Below are positions 32,179-41,093 of a stretch of DNA of 64,000 nucleotides, piece by piece; the first letter of the stretch is position 1, and every line of letters starts with the position of its first letter. Both the position numbers and the translations under genes were made by a program. This DNA is from Flavobacteriales bacterium UBA5040. GTDB taxonomy: Bacteria; Bacteroidota; Bacteroidia; Flavobacteriales; Weeksellaceae. The stretch covers positions 115,524 through 179,523 of the forward strand of contig DIBY01000016.1 of assembly GCA_002415135.1 (NCBI GenBank). Reading direction: 5' to 3'. The notes under the pieces were generated by a model. The model worked only from the letters and a program-made list of their open reading frames with translations. It did not search any database and had not been told where the DNA came from.

Positions 32179-32204
32179 AATTAAATTTCTACGTTACGCA
32201 GATC

Positions 32205-33593
32205 TTATTTTTGAGCCGCTGTCATCGCTTCTTCTTTTGCTTTAAATTCTGCTTGCTTGGCTTCATTTCTCGCTGAACCATACAGACCTTTTAATAGACT
32301 TACAGCATCTATACTGTTGTTATCGTACTGATACCATTTTTCAGCGAAAGGCAAGGCAGCTGCCAATCTCGCTCTTCTGGCCGCGATAATCTTATTAGAC
32401 TCTTCAATCTTGCCTGCTTTTCTGGCTGCGTTATAATCATCAATCGCTTTGGCATCGTCGCCCATCGTCATGTAGGTCATATTTTGCCATGCCTGAACCA
32501 GTTCCGGTTTGATCTCAACCGCTTTTTTGTAAGAAGCTAAAGCCTCCGCTTCAGTTGCTGGATCTTTACTTTGCAACACGCCTAAATTGTACCAGTTGGT
32601 CGCATCGTTTGGATTACTCGCCAACTGCTTCTTTAAACTGGAAACAAATTCATTCGTTTTCCCAGATTTGAAATAGGCGGTTCCTTGAAGTTCGGCTAAT
32701 TTTGCGTTGTTCGGGAATTTCTTTAATCCTTTTTCAATTAAAGATAATGCTTCTTCATTTTGATCAGTATCAAGAAGTAAAGCTACGGTAGTTTCGTATA
32801 ATTCTTTTTCTACACTCTTAGAAGTTTCTGTTTTAAAATCAGAATAATCTGCTGTGGCTCCCATTTTTTTGTAGAGATCCCAAGTCGATTTTTCTAAATT
32901 TTCAACTTCATTGCTTTTTTTATTTTTTGCAGTGTAGGTTGTTTCAATTCCAGTGTAGCCAGAATTAAGTAAATTCATGTAAATGGTACTCGCTTCTTTT
33001 TTCTTGTCTGCAAGCGCATAGGTTAAACCTGAATAATAAAGATATTTTTTATTATCCTGTCCAGCTGCGTTCAACAAGTCGTAAACTTCTTGAAATTTCG
33101 GTGCTGCTTCTGCATATTTCTTTGCATTATAAGCATCTAAAGCCACTTTGTTTGCAGCTTCGATCACCGGGTTAATTGAGCCCGATAATTTCGAAGTTAA
33201 AGTTGGCGTGTAGGATTCCTCTTTTAAACCTTGAATTCCTGATTGGTCAGCGGCAGCTTTTCCAACATAGTATACTTTGTTTTTTGAAGAATCTTTTCCA
33301 ACATAGATTTTATTCTTTGCTAAATCATTAATTTTCCCCAAATAAGATGCACCTTCAGCAGTTTTTCCTGCTTTTAAAAGTGACAATCCTTTTGCATAAT
33401 AATATTGTTCTAAAACTGCAGGCTCCAAAAGATAGGTCTTATCTCCCATTGCACTTTCTGCCTGTGCAATTTGCGCATTGGTCGTCGCAAGATCTCCAGC
33501 ATCAATAGCCTTGACCGCTGCTGCAATTTCTTTTTTTTGTCCAAATGCGAATACAACTGTTAGCATTGCTGCGCTTAAAAATATTTTTTTCAT
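32205..33593 (-). CDS. Secreted TPR protein
   Basis: The protein has 462 residues. A signal peptide (MKKIFLSAAMLTVVFAFGQ) leads into an alpha-helical protein with several TPR motifs; the clearest is WYNLGVLQSKDPATEAEALASYKKAVEI (in pieces, about residues 335-365). Ala- and Lys-rich helices fill the N-terminal half. It should be periplasmic or on the inner face of the outer membrane, as a scaffold or assembly factor. It lies directly downstream of gyrA (30 bp) and may be cotranscribed with it, an order often seen in this family. Confidence 0.8.
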   Translation of the reverse strand: MKKIFLSAAMLTVVFAFGQKKEIAAAVKAIDAGDLATTNAQIAQAESAMGDKTYLLEPAVLEQYYYAKGLSLLKAGKTAEGASYLGKINDLAKNKIYVGKDSSKNKVYYVGKAAADQSGIQGLKEESYTPTLTSKLSGSINPVIEAANKVALDAYNAKKYAEAAPKFQEVYDLLNAAGQDNKKYLYYSGLTYALADKKKEASTIYMNLLNSGYTGIETTYTAKNKKSNEVENLEKSTWDLYKKMGATADYSDFKTETSKSVEKELYETTVALLLDTDQNEEALSLIEKGLKKFPNNAKLAELQGTAYFKSGKTNEFVSSLKKQLASNPNDATNWYNLGVLQSKDPATEAEALASYKKAVEIKPELVQAWQNMTYMTMGDDAKAIDDYNAARKAGKIEESNKIIAARRARLAAALPFAEKWYQYDNNSIDAVSLLKGLYGSARNEAKQAEFKAKEEAMTAAQK

Positions 33594-33623
33594 TTTATTT
33601 TAATTTAAAATTTGGTTGATTTA

Positions 33624-36302
33624 TTATTCCGCAGATTCATCTTCTGAATCTTTATCATTTTCTGTTTCCGTTTCATCGTTATCTGCTGCCTCTTCGTCTT
33701 CAATTTTCTGAAGTACTTCGGGGTCACCAATGTTTGTAAACGCATTATTTCCTGTTTGTTCCTGATCACTAAAATCCGGACGTGCAGAATCAACATTTTC
33801 TGTTGGGAGTTCAGCTAGCGACTCATCGACTTCTTCATCGATAATCACTTCTTTATCCATTTCTACTTTTGCAATGGCAGCAATTTCATCATTCTTTTTC
33901 AAGTTGATTACTTTCACTCCTTGTGTATTACGACCCATCACGCGCATTTCATCCATTCCCATTCTAATGGCAACACCCGATTTGTTGATGATCATTAAAC
34001 CATCTTCATCGGTTACCGATTGAATAGCGATTAGATTTCCTGTTTTTTCAGTAACGTTTAAAGTAATAACTCCTTTTCCACCACGGTTGGTTTCTCTATA
34101 GTCAAGAACAGCAGTTCTTTTTCCATAACCTCTTTCAGAAACTACTAAAACGGTATCATTTTCAACATCATTTACAACTATCATTCCAATAACTTCGTCT
34201 CCTTTATCCAAAGAAATTCCACGAACACCGATGGATCCACGTCCAACTGCTCTCGCTTTTTCTTCTGGGAATCGGATACATTTACCGTTTTTAGTGGCAA
34301 TCATAATTTGAGAGGTTCCATTGGTTAATCTTGCGCCTAACAATTGGTCGTTCTCTCTGATTTCAATCGCATTTACCCCGTTTGTTCTAGGTCTTGAATA
34401 CGCTTCTAATGAAGTTTTCTTGATGGTTCCGTTTTTGGTGATCATCACGACGTTCATTTGATTGACGTAATCCAAATCTTTCAAATCATTGGTTCTGATA
34501 TAAGCTTTAATTTTATCGTCAGGTTCGATGTTAATTAAATTCTGTACGGCTCTACCTTTAGAGATTTTTGATCCTTCTGGAATTTCAAATACTCTTAACC
34601 AGAAACATTTTCCTTTTTCGGTAAAGAACAGCATGTATTGGTGATTGGTTGCGGCTACAATATATTCCAGGAAATCTTCATCTCTGGTTGTGGCTGCACG
34701 GTTTCCGACACCACCTCTGCTTTGTACTTTATATTCTGAAAGCGAAGTTCTTTTAATATAACCTGCATGAGAAATAGTCAAAACTACTTTTTCGTCTGGA
34801 ATTAAATCTTCGATGGACATTTCGCCACCTGAATAATCAATTTCAGTACGTCTTTCGTCGCCATACTTTTCTTTCATGTCTAACATTTCATCTTTAATGA
34901 TCTGGAATCTTCTTGGCTCATTCGCTAAGATATCTTCTAAATCATTAATTAATGCCATGATCTCATCATATTCCGCACGGATTTTGTCGAGTTCCATGCC
35001 AGTCAAACGAGCCAATCTTAAATCTAAGATCGCTTGAGCCTGGATATCAGAAAGTTCGAATTCAGCCATCAATCCTTCCTTCGCCTCTGCTGGATTCGAA
35101 CTGTGACGAATGATCGCGATTGCTTTATCTAAAGAATCCTGGGTTCCAATCACTTTCATGAAACCTTCCAAAATATGTGCTCTTTCTCTGGCTTTTCTTA
35201 AATCGTATTTCGTTCTGCGAACAATCACTTCATGCCTGTGATCTACGAAATGAAGAATTAAATCCTTTACATTTAATTGTACCGGACGGCCTTTAACCAA
35301 GGCAATATTATTAACACTGAACGAAGTTTGTAATGCTGTATATTTATAAAGCATGTTTAAAACTACATTCGGTATCGCATCATTTTTAAGTTCGTAAACA
35401 ACGCGCATTCCCTGTCTGTCAGATTCATCACGGATCTCAAAGATTCCTGTGATCTTCTCATCTTTTACCAGTTCTGCGGTTCTCGCAATCATGTCAGCCT
35501 TATTCACCTGATAAGGAATCTCGGTAACGATGATCGCATTTCTATTTCCGATCTCTTCAAAGCCCACTTTAGCACGAAGAACTACTCGTCCACGTCCTGT
35601 ATGGAGCGCTTCACGAACACCATCGTAGCCATAAATGATTCCACCTGTTGGGAAATCGGGCGCGATGATGTGCTGCATTAATTCATCAATAGTAATTTCA
35701 GGATTGTCGATATAAGCACAGATCGCATCAATTGATTCTGACAGGTTATGCGGTGCCATATTGGTCGCCATTCCCACTGCAATACCAGAAGTTCCATTAA
35801 CCAAAAGGTTCGGGATTTTTGTTGGCATTACGGTCGGCTCCGTCATGGAATCATCAAAGTTATTTTGAAATTCAACCGTATCTTTATCAAGATCTGCTAA
35901 GATTTCATCTGAAATCTTTTTCATTCTCGCCTCCGTATAACGCATTGCTGCTGGCGGATCGCCATCTACAGACCCAAAGTTACCCTGTCCGTCTACCAAT
36001 TGATAACGCAAACTCCACGGTTGTGCCATTCTTACCATTGCATCGTAAACGGAGGTATCACCGTGTGGGTGATACTTACCGAGAACATCTCCTACGATTC
36101 TCGCTGATTTTAAATGTTTTCTGTTTGAAAAAACGTTCAATCCGTACATTCCGTAAAGAACCCTTCTGTGAACCGGCTTCAAGCCATCTCTTACATCTGG
36201 TAACGCTCTGGAAACGATAACCGACATCGAATAATCGATATAAGAGGATTTCATTTCATCAACAATGTTGATAGGAATTAACCTTTCTCCTTCTGTATGC
36301 AT
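33624..36302 (-). CDS. gyrA: DNA gyrase subunit A
   Basis: The protein has 892 residues. It shows the complete breakage-reunion domain with catalytic Tyr in AMRYTEARM, the quinolone-resistance region GKYHPHGDTSVYDAMVRMAQ, and six C-terminal beta-pinwheel blades with a GyrA-box variant (TNRGGKG). At the position of E. coli Ser83 it has Thr and at Asp87 it has Asp; Thr there is also natural in some flavobacteria, so it is no proof of resistance. The tail is very acidic (Glu/Asp-rich, last 60 residues). The gyrase A2B2 complex supercoils DNA. Confidence 0.96.
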   Translation of the reverse strand: MHTEGERLIPINIVDEMKSSYIDYSMSVIVSRALPDVRDGLKPVHRRVLYGMYGLNVFSNRKHLKSARIVGDVLGKYHPHGDTSVYDAMVRMAQPWSLRYQLVDGQGNFGSVDGDPPAAMRYTEARMKKISDEILADLDKDTVEFQNNFDDSMTEPTVMPTKIPNLLVNGTSGIAVGMATNMAPHNLSESIDAICAYIDNPEITIDELMQHIIAPDFPTGGIIYGYDGVREALHTGRGRVVLRAKVGFEEIGNRNAIIVTEIPYQVNKADMIARTAELVKDEKITGIFEIRDESDRQGMRVVYELKNDAIPNVVLNMLYKYTALQTSFSVNNIALVKGRPVQLNVKDLILHFVDHRHEVIVRRTKYDLRKARERAHILEGFMKVIGTQDSLDKAIAIIRHSSNPAEAKEGLMAEFELSDIQAQAILDLRLARLTGMELDKIRAEYDEIMALINDLEDILANEPRRFQIIKDEMLDMKEKYGDERRTEIDYSGGEMSIEDLIPDEKVVLTISHAGYIKRTSLSEYKVQSRGGVGNRAATTRDEDFLEYIVAATNHQYMLFFTEKGKCFWLRVFEIPEGSKISKGRAVQNLINIEPDDKIKAYIRTNDLKDLDYVNQMNVVMITKNGTIKKTSLEAYSRPRTNGVNAIEIRENDQLLGARLTNGTSQIMIATKNGKCIRFPEEKARAVGRGSIGVRGISLDKGDEVIGMIVVNDVENDTVLVVSERGYGKRTAVLDYRETNRGGKGVITLNVTEKTGNLIAIQSVTDEDGLMIINKSGVAIRMGMDEMRVMGRNTQGVKVINLKKNDEIAAIAKVEMDKEVIIDEEVDESLAELPTENVDSARPDFSDQEQTGNNAFTNIGDPEVLQKIEDEEAADNDETETENDKDSEDESAE

Positions 36303-36448
36303 AATATTTTAATAAAATGAAAATCAAGTACTTACAATTAGACTTGACATTTCTTATAATTCTGATTTTAATAACGTGCTAAATTACGAAAAAAATCCCG
36401 ATTTTTGTGCTTTAATTTCCTCAGAAAATCATAAAAAAAGTTAAATAA

Positions 36449-36763
36449 ATGAGCGTTTTAAGCATCACCTTTCACTCTACCCAAAGCGTCACTAAAGAGT
36501 GGGATCAATACATAGAATCTAACCTTCATCAAATGGTTGAAAATTTAATGGATGCCGAAAAATACATACTTTCTGAAGTAGAGAGCGAGATGATTTCGGA
36601 AGGTAAAAACACCAACCTTCTTTTGATCTTTGAAAATGAAGAAAAACGTCAGGATTTTGTTGAAATTGAATTGACCAATATCACAGAGAGGATTCAAAAA
36701 GAGTTCGGTGAAAACGTAATGATTTTCAAGACGTATTTAAATCCGAAAAAGTCGAGGTTTTAA
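36449..36763 (+). CDS. DUF4286-family protein
   Basis: The protein has 104 residues and is cytoplasmic. It starts MSVLSITFHSTQSVTKEWDQY and ends with MIFKTYLNPKKSRF, a pattern I know from the Bacteroidota-specific DUF4286 family. A ferredoxin-like small fold is likely. The function is unknown. It is divergent from gyrA, with 146 bp between, where both promoters should lie. Confidence 0.8.
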   Translation: MSVLSITFHSTQSVTKEWDQYIESNLHQMVENLMDAEKYILSEVESEMISEGKNTNLLLIFENEEKRQDFVEIELTNITERIQKEFGENVMIFKTYLNPKKSRF

Positions 36764-36799
36764 GATATTAATAACTTATTCAAACATTAGTATTAAGGA

Positions 36800-36868
36800 G
36801 GCTCCATAGGAGCCATCTCTTTGTATAATAACAGTTTAAATACTAGCAAGAGAGAGCTCCCTAGGAGC
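36800..36868 (+). repeat. Two REP hairpins downstream of the RAYT gene
   Basis: GGCTCC-ATA-GGAGCC (36800-36814) and GCTCC-CTA-GGAGC (36856-36868) are each followed by a short conserved tail (ATCTCT or GACCTCT). They match, in opposite orientation, the two hairpins on the other side of the transposase gene. Confidence 0.75.
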
Positions 36869-36919
36869 GACCTCTGTGAAACTAATATGCAGTAGGAAGC
36901 TACAATACTGGATTCCCTT

Positions 36920-37384
36920 CTAAGCTAAAAAATCAAAGAGATACCGCTCATCATAATCAACATTTAAATCATTGAGAATTTTCAAATATTCTTCTCGAAA
37001 TGTTTTCTTTTTGTGGTGTTCATTCTGATTTAAAATATATGTCACCACACTATCAATCTGACTTTTCGAGTATGAAAAGGCGCCATATCCTTCCTGCCAA
37101 GCAAACTTAAAATGAAACCAGTTATTATCATTAATCATTTTAGAAGAACCGGCTTTTATATCACGAACTAAATCAGAAATTTTCATATCCAAATTATTCA
37201 GCCCAATTAGAAGATGGGCGTGATCAGGATTAATATAAATAGCGAGGAGCTTTTGTTTTCTATTTTTTACGATTCCGGTGATAAATTTTTCTAATTCATT
37301 TCTCTTTTCCTCAACAACAAGATTTTCTCTGCCTTTTACAGCAAAAATAATTTGGATGTAAATTTGGGAATAGGTGTTTGCCAT
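36920..37384 (-). CDS. REP-associated tyrosine transposase (RAYT, IS200-like Y1 family)
   Basis: I chose ATG 37384 (MANTYSQIYIQ), the usual family start. The protein has 154 residues. It contains the HUH motif as PDHAHLLIGL (about residues 64-73) and a tyrosine-bearing helix SQIDSVVTYILNQNEHHKK (about 108-126), the active site of single-strand Y1 transposases. The gene is flanked by two REP hairpins on each side in convergent orientation, as expected for a RAYT/REP unit rather than an insertion sequence. RAYTs cut and join REP DNA and are thought to spread REPs. It may account for the array at 25340-25760. Confidence 0.88.
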   Translation of the reverse strand: MANTYSQIYIQIIFAVKGRENLVVEEKRNELEKFITGIVKNRKQKLLAIYINPDHAHLLIGLNNLDMKISDLVRDIKAGSSKMINDNNWFHFKFAWQEGYGAFSYSKSQIDSVVTYILNQNEHHKKKTFREEYLKILNDLNVDYDERYLFDFLA

Positions 37385-37396
37385 ATTAAAGGGGTC

Positions 37397-37456
37397 GCTC
37401 CTACGGAGCTTTATTTTCAACACATTGATTCTACAAATAGATCGCTCCTACGGAGC
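37397..37456 (-). repeat. Two REP hairpins upstream of the RAYT gene
   Basis: GCTCC-TAC-GGAGC occurs at 37397-37409 and 37444-37456. On the minus strand each is followed by GACCCCT or GATCTAT, the counterpart of the tails on the left-hand pair. The first one lies 12 bp from the RAYT start codon. Confidence 0.75.
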
Positions 37457-37499
37457 TTCTACTCGAAATTGACTAAATTGGAAGTTGTCTCATTATTCC

Positions 37500-38534
37500 T
37501 CAAATCACTTCTAAAAACTTCATCGTATCCACCTTATCGGCGTAAGTATCTAAACCAGGATTTTGCGCCTCGCCAAAACCAATCGAATCGAATCCTAATT
37601 CTGGTTTTGCTACAATTGCCTGAATTTCCTTTTCATTTTCATTGATGAAAGTATGAACTTCCTCTATATTCTCGTATCGACTGAAATTCAATACTGAAAG
37701 TGGCGAAAATAAAGCTTCATCTTCTTTGAGCATTACAAAGTTATTATCCCAGAACTTTTCAGCATTCAACAAATAGATTGCACGGTTATATTCGTAGTTA
37801 TTGGCATATTTATGATGATTAATAGCGTCTTTAAAATTCAAGAAACTCTCAAATATTTTATCAATTAAAAAATCATTGGGAATAAAAAGTCGCGTCACAT
37901 TGCGACAACCTAATCCAAAATAACGGAAAATATCTTCTGCTAAAAGCTGCAGTTCTTCTACCGTTTCATCTCCTTTTAGAACTGCTACAGATGTCCTGTT
38001 TTTACGGATAATACTTAAAGAATCTTTAAAATAATATTCCAGATATCTAGCAGTATTATTACTTCCTGTTGCGATCACCGCATCAAAATCTTTTAAACGC
38101 TCCGCAAACTCATATTGAATATTACCTTCAGAAAATTCATTCCATTTACTTAATAAAAACGGTAACATTGTTTTGTCTTTTGACGATAATTTGATTATCG
38201 GAATATGTTGACTTAAAATCACTGAAATTACATCATGAAATCCTACCAAAGGAATATTTCCGGCTAAAATTAAACCCACTTTTTTTGGAGCTGTAGCAAT
38301 CTGATATTCGGCAAGCCAATTTTTGATATTTTTTTCAGTGAGCAAATCTGCCCATTGATTCAAAGAAATTTTTTGATTTTCGATCGTAAACCAAGAATTC
38401 TCATTTTCTGACTTTCTCAAAATAGAAGAAAATCTTTCATCATCTTCAGTAAAATTAGCAGGATTTTTTTCTATAAATTCTTTAATATAAGTACTTAATT
38501 TACAAAGTCCTGAAATTTGCTTTTCTATGTTCAT
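37500..38534 (-). CDS. LuxC-like acyl-CoA reductase family protein
   Basis: I chose ATG 38534 (MNIEKQISG) over an upstream start at 38573. The protein has 344 residues and fits the LuxC/acyl-CoA reductase family found widely in Bacteroidota: VGLILAGNIPLVGFHD, VIATGSNNTARYLEYYF and GLGCRNVTRLFIP, where the Cys is the candidate nucleophile for the thioester. In luminous bacteria LuxC reduces acyl groups to aldehydes; here there is no lux operon, so the substrate is unknown. It is divergent from the ferredoxin gene (60 bp). Confidence 0.85.
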   Translation of the reverse strand: MNIEKQISGLCKLSTYIKEFIEKNPANFTEDDERFSSILRKSENENSWFTIENQKISLNQWADLLTEKNIKNWLAEYQIATAPKKVGLILAGNIPLVGFHDVISVILSQHIPIIKLSSKDKTMLPFLLSKWNEFSEGNIQYEFAERLKDFDAVIATGSNNTARYLEYYFKDSLSIIRKNRTSVAVLKGDETVEELQLLAEDIFRYFGLGCRNVTRLFIPNDFLIDKIFESFLNFKDAINHHKYANNYEYNRAIYLLNAEKFWDNNFVMLKEDEALFSPLSVLNFSRYENIEEVHTFINENEKEIQAIVAKPELGFDSIGFGEAQNPGLDTYADKVDTMKFLEVI

Positions 38535-38568
38535 TGTGTGGAAAATTGAGGTATTTTTAGTAATTTTG
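38534..38568 (+). promoter_or_regulatory. Promoter of the ferredoxin gene
   Basis: TAATTTTG at 38561-38568 matches the TAnnTTTG -7 consensus, 26 bp before the ferredoxin start. A TTG at 38534-38536 lies 24 bp further upstream and may be the -33 element, a little wide of the usual spacing. Confidence 0.5.
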
Positions 38569-38594
38569 TACAAATTTAAAAAAATAAAGTAGCA

Positions 38595-38945
38595 ATGGCT
38601 ATTAAAATAACAGACGAATGTATTAATTGTGGCGCTTGTGAGCCGGAATGTCCGAACAACGCTATCTACGAAGGAGCGGTAGATTGGAAAGCCTCCGATG
38701 GAACTGCACTCAAAGGAAAAGTAGTTTTGAAATCAGGTTTAGCAGTTGATGCTGATGATCCACAAGAACCCGTAAGCGACGATGTTTACTTCATTGTCAC
38801 CGATAAATGTACCGAATGTATCGGCTTCCACGAAGAACCTCAATGTGCGGCTGTTTGCCCCGTTGACTGCTGTATCCCAGATGAAGATCATGTGGAATCA
38901 GAGGAGAGTTTACTCGAAAAGAAAGCCTTTTTACACGGAGAATAA
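38595..38945 (+). CDS. 2[4Fe-4S] ferredoxin
   Basis: The protein has 116 residues. Two cluster motifs are visible: CINCGACEPECP (residues 10-21) and CTECIGFHEEPQCAAVCP (about 76-93) with CC following. The longer spacing in the second motif is typical of the YfhL/Alvin-type ferredoxins. The middle segment of about 50 residues is an insertion common in Bacteroidota. It probably serves as a low-potential electron carrier. It has its own promoter and terminator and precedes the serine-biosynthesis operon. Confidence 0.93.
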   Translation: MAIKITDECINCGACEPECPNNAIYEGAVDWKASDGTALKGKVVLKSGLAVDADDPQEPVSDDVYFIVTDKCTECIGFHEEPQCAAVCPVDCCIPDEDHVESEESLLEKKAFLHGE

Positions 38946-38952
38946 TTAAACT

Positions 38953-38984
38953 CGCTCACCAATAAATTGTGGGCGTTTTTTTTT
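38953..38984 (+). terminator. Terminator of the ferredoxin gene
   Basis: CGCTCAC (38953-38959) and GTGGGCG (38969-38975) form a 7-bp stem with one G-T pair, followed by nine T. Confidence 0.8.
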
Positions 38985-39059
38985 CATATTTAACACCTGT
39001 CGAATTCAAGATGTTCAACGACGAATAAGTCGCTCGCATTCTTAAAAAAATCAAAAAGT

Positions 39060-40127
39060 ATGAGCAAAAAACACAACTTCAGTGCAGGACCCTGCATCTT
39101 ACCGCAAGAAGTTTTCCAGAAATCTGCAGAAGCAATTCTCGATTTTAATGGAAGCGGATTATCACTTTTAGAAATTTCTCATCGCAGCAAAGATTTCGTA
39201 GCTGTAATGGACGAAGCCCGAGCGATTGTAAAAAGACTGATGAATTTGGGCGATGATTACGAAGTTTTATATTTAGGTGGTGGCGCCAGTTTGCAATTTG
39301 CGATGGTTCCTTTTAATTTAATGAAATCAGCAGGTGGCAAAGCTGCTTATCTCAATACAGGAACTTGGTCTGCAGGTGCTATTAAGGAAGCAAAAAAATT
39401 AGGAACGGTTGATGTCGTTGGATCTTCCAAAGAAGAAAATTATTCCTTCATCCCAAAAGATTATCAAGTAGGAAATGAATACGATTATTTTCACTGTACC
39501 TCAAACAATACGATTTACGGAACTCAAATGAGAGAATTTCCTAAAGTAGATACTTTGCTGGTTTGTGATATGAGTTCAGATATTTTTAGTCGAGTTATTG
39601 ATTTTTCTCAATTTGATATTATCTATGCTGGAGCTCAAAAAAACATGGGTCCGGCTGGAACGACTTTAGTAGTCGTGAAAAAAGAAATCTTAGGAAAAAC
39701 AGGAAGAGACATTCCTTCAATGTTGGATTATTCTTTACACATCGCTAAAGAATCCATGTACAATACGCCACCGGTTTTCCCGGTTTACGCCTCACTTTTA
39801 ACATTACAACATTTAGAAAATAATGGTGGGATTGCAGCGGCTGAAGTTAGAAATGAAGCGAAAGCAAAATTAATATACGGTGAAATCGACCGCAATCCTT
39901 TATTTGAAACATTTTGTACTATCGAAGAAGACCGTTCATTAATGAATGTTTCTTTCAAATTACTCGATGAGTCTAAAAAAGAAGAATTCGATAATGCTTG
40001 GAAAGCTGCCGGAATTACTGGATTAAATGGTCACAGAAGTTTGGGAGGTTACCGTGCAAGTATGTACAATGCGTTACCTATCGAAAGTGTTCAGGTTTTA
40101 GTTGATGTAATGCAAAATTTAAAATAA
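39060..40127 (+). CDS. serC: 3-phosphoserine/phosphohydroxythreonine aminotransferase
   Basis: The protein has 355 residues. It starts KHNFSAGPCILPQEV, a SerC hallmark, and has the PLP lysine in YAGAQKNMGPAG (about residue 193) and the substrate segment NGHRSLGGYRASMYNA near the end. SerC converts 3-phosphohydroxypyruvate to phosphoserine and also acts in pyridoxine synthesis. Its stop is directly followed by the serA start with no gap, so the two are translationally linked. Confidence 0.97.
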   Translation: MSKKHNFSAGPCILPQEVFQKSAEAILDFNGSGLSLLEISHRSKDFVAVMDEARAIVKRLMNLGDDYEVLYLGGGASLQFAMVPFNLMKSAGGKAAYLNTGTWSAGAIKEAKKLGTVDVVGSSKEENYSFIPKDYQVGNEYDYFHCTSNNTIYGTQMREFPKVDTLLVCDMSSDIFSRVIDFSQFDIIYAGAQKNMGPAGTTLVVVKKEILGKTGRDIPSMLDYSLHIAKESMYNTPPVFPVYASLLTLQHLENNGGIAAAEVRNEAKAKLIYGEIDRNPLFETFCTIEEDRSLMNVSFKLLDESKKEEFDNAWKAAGITGLNGHRSLGGYRASMYNALPIESVQVLVDVMQNLK

Positions 40128-41087
40128 ATGATAGTTCTTGCCAATGACGGTATTTCAAAAGCCGGCGAACAACTGCTAAAAGAAGCAGGAATAGAAATAT
40201 TAGAAGCCAAAGTTTCTCAGGAACATTTAATCAATTTCATCAATGAAAATAAAGTTGATGTTCTATTGGTGCGAAGTGCTACAAAAGTGAAGGAAGATAT
40301 TATTGATGCCTGTCCAGGTTTAAAAATCATTGGACGTGGCGGAATCGGTATGGACAATATCAATGTGGAACATGCGATTGAAAAGGGCATCTACGTCATC
40401 AACACGCCAAAAGCATCAGCCCGCTCTGTTGCCGAAATGGTTTTTGCACACTTTTTCTCTTTGGCTAGATTTCTGCATGAATCCAACAGATTAATGCCAT
40501 TAGAAGGAGAAACTCATTTCAAAGCTTTGAAAAAATCTTTTTCAAGTGCGGTGGAATTAGAAGGAAAAACTTTGGGAGTAATTGGTTTTGGTGGAATCGG
40601 ACAGGAAGTAGTGAAAATCGGAATTTCTCTAGGAATGAAAATTAAAGTTCTTACCAGAAAACCAAAAACCGAAAAAATCACTTTGGATTTCTTCGACGGA
40701 CAAAAATTAGAATTTGATATTTCTTCTGAGACGGACATGGATGAGTTCCTAACCGATGTGGATTTCTTAACGGTCAACACGCCAAAAACGAGCGAATATC
40801 TTTTAGATCAGGTACAGTTCGATAAAATGAAAAATGGAGTTTTCATCGTCAATACTGCGAGAGGTGGTGTCGTTAATGAAGTTACTCTTTTAGATGCCAT
40901 CGAAAATGGTAAAGTCGCAGGCGCTGCTCTTGATGTTTTTGAAAGTGAACCAAGTCCGGAACTGGCGCTTTTAATGAATCCAAATTTATCGCTTTCACCA
41001 CATTTGGGTGGAAATACGCAGGATGCGCAAATGAAAATTGGAAGAGAGCTTGCAGAGCAAATTATTGAGATTAAAAAGAAATTATAG
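40128..41087 (+). CDS. serA: D-3-phosphoglycerate dehydrogenase (short, without ACT domain)
   Basis: The protein has 319 residues. The NAD-binding motif GVIGFGGIGQEV (about residues 145-156), the catalytic Arg in VNTARGGVVNE, the Glu in DVFESEP and the His in LSPHLGG are all present. It lacks the C-terminal ACT/ASB regulatory domains, so serine feedback by that route is not expected. Together with serC it supplies the first two steps of serine synthesis. A DUF1015 gene follows after 6 bp. Confidence 0.93.
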   Translation: MIVLANDGISKAGEQLLKEAGIEILEAKVSQEHLINFINENKVDVLLVRSATKVKEDIIDACPGLKIIGRGGIGMDNINVEHAIEKGIYVINTPKASARSVAEMVFAHFFSLARFLHESNRLMPLEGETHFKALKKSFSSAVELEGKTLGVIGFGGIGQEVVKIGISLGMKIKVLTRKPKTEKITLDFFDGQKLEFDISSETDMDEFLTDVDFLTVNTPKTSEYLLDQVQFDKMKNGVFIVNTARGGVVNEVTLLDAIENGKVAGAALDVFESEPSPELALLMNPNLSLSPHLGGNTQDAQMKIGRELAEQIIEIKKKL

Positions 41088-41093
41088 TACTAT

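Larger units (their letters stand above)
31724..32204. other. Gene-free gap with a dispersed repeat and a terminator
   Basis: The stretch between the aminopeptidase and TPR genes holds AT-rich sequence with no supported gene, the dispersed repeat at 32039-32107 and the terminator at 32147-32178. A short open frame at 31817-32008 has no start signal or composition that would support it. Confidence 0.6.

Noticed and set aside
35819..36220. Plus-strand ORF of 133 codons opposite gyrA
   Set aside because: It is antisense to a highly conserved part of gyrA; the translation has no known pattern.
33624..36302. Quinolone-resistance mutation in gyrA
   Set aside because: Thr at the Ser83-equivalent position occurs naturally in some flavobacteria, so resistance cannot be concluded.
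36920..37384. Complete insertion sequence (IS200)
   Set aside because: The gene is flanked by paired REP hairpins in convergent orientation instead of IS200 ends, so a RAYT/REP unit is more likely.
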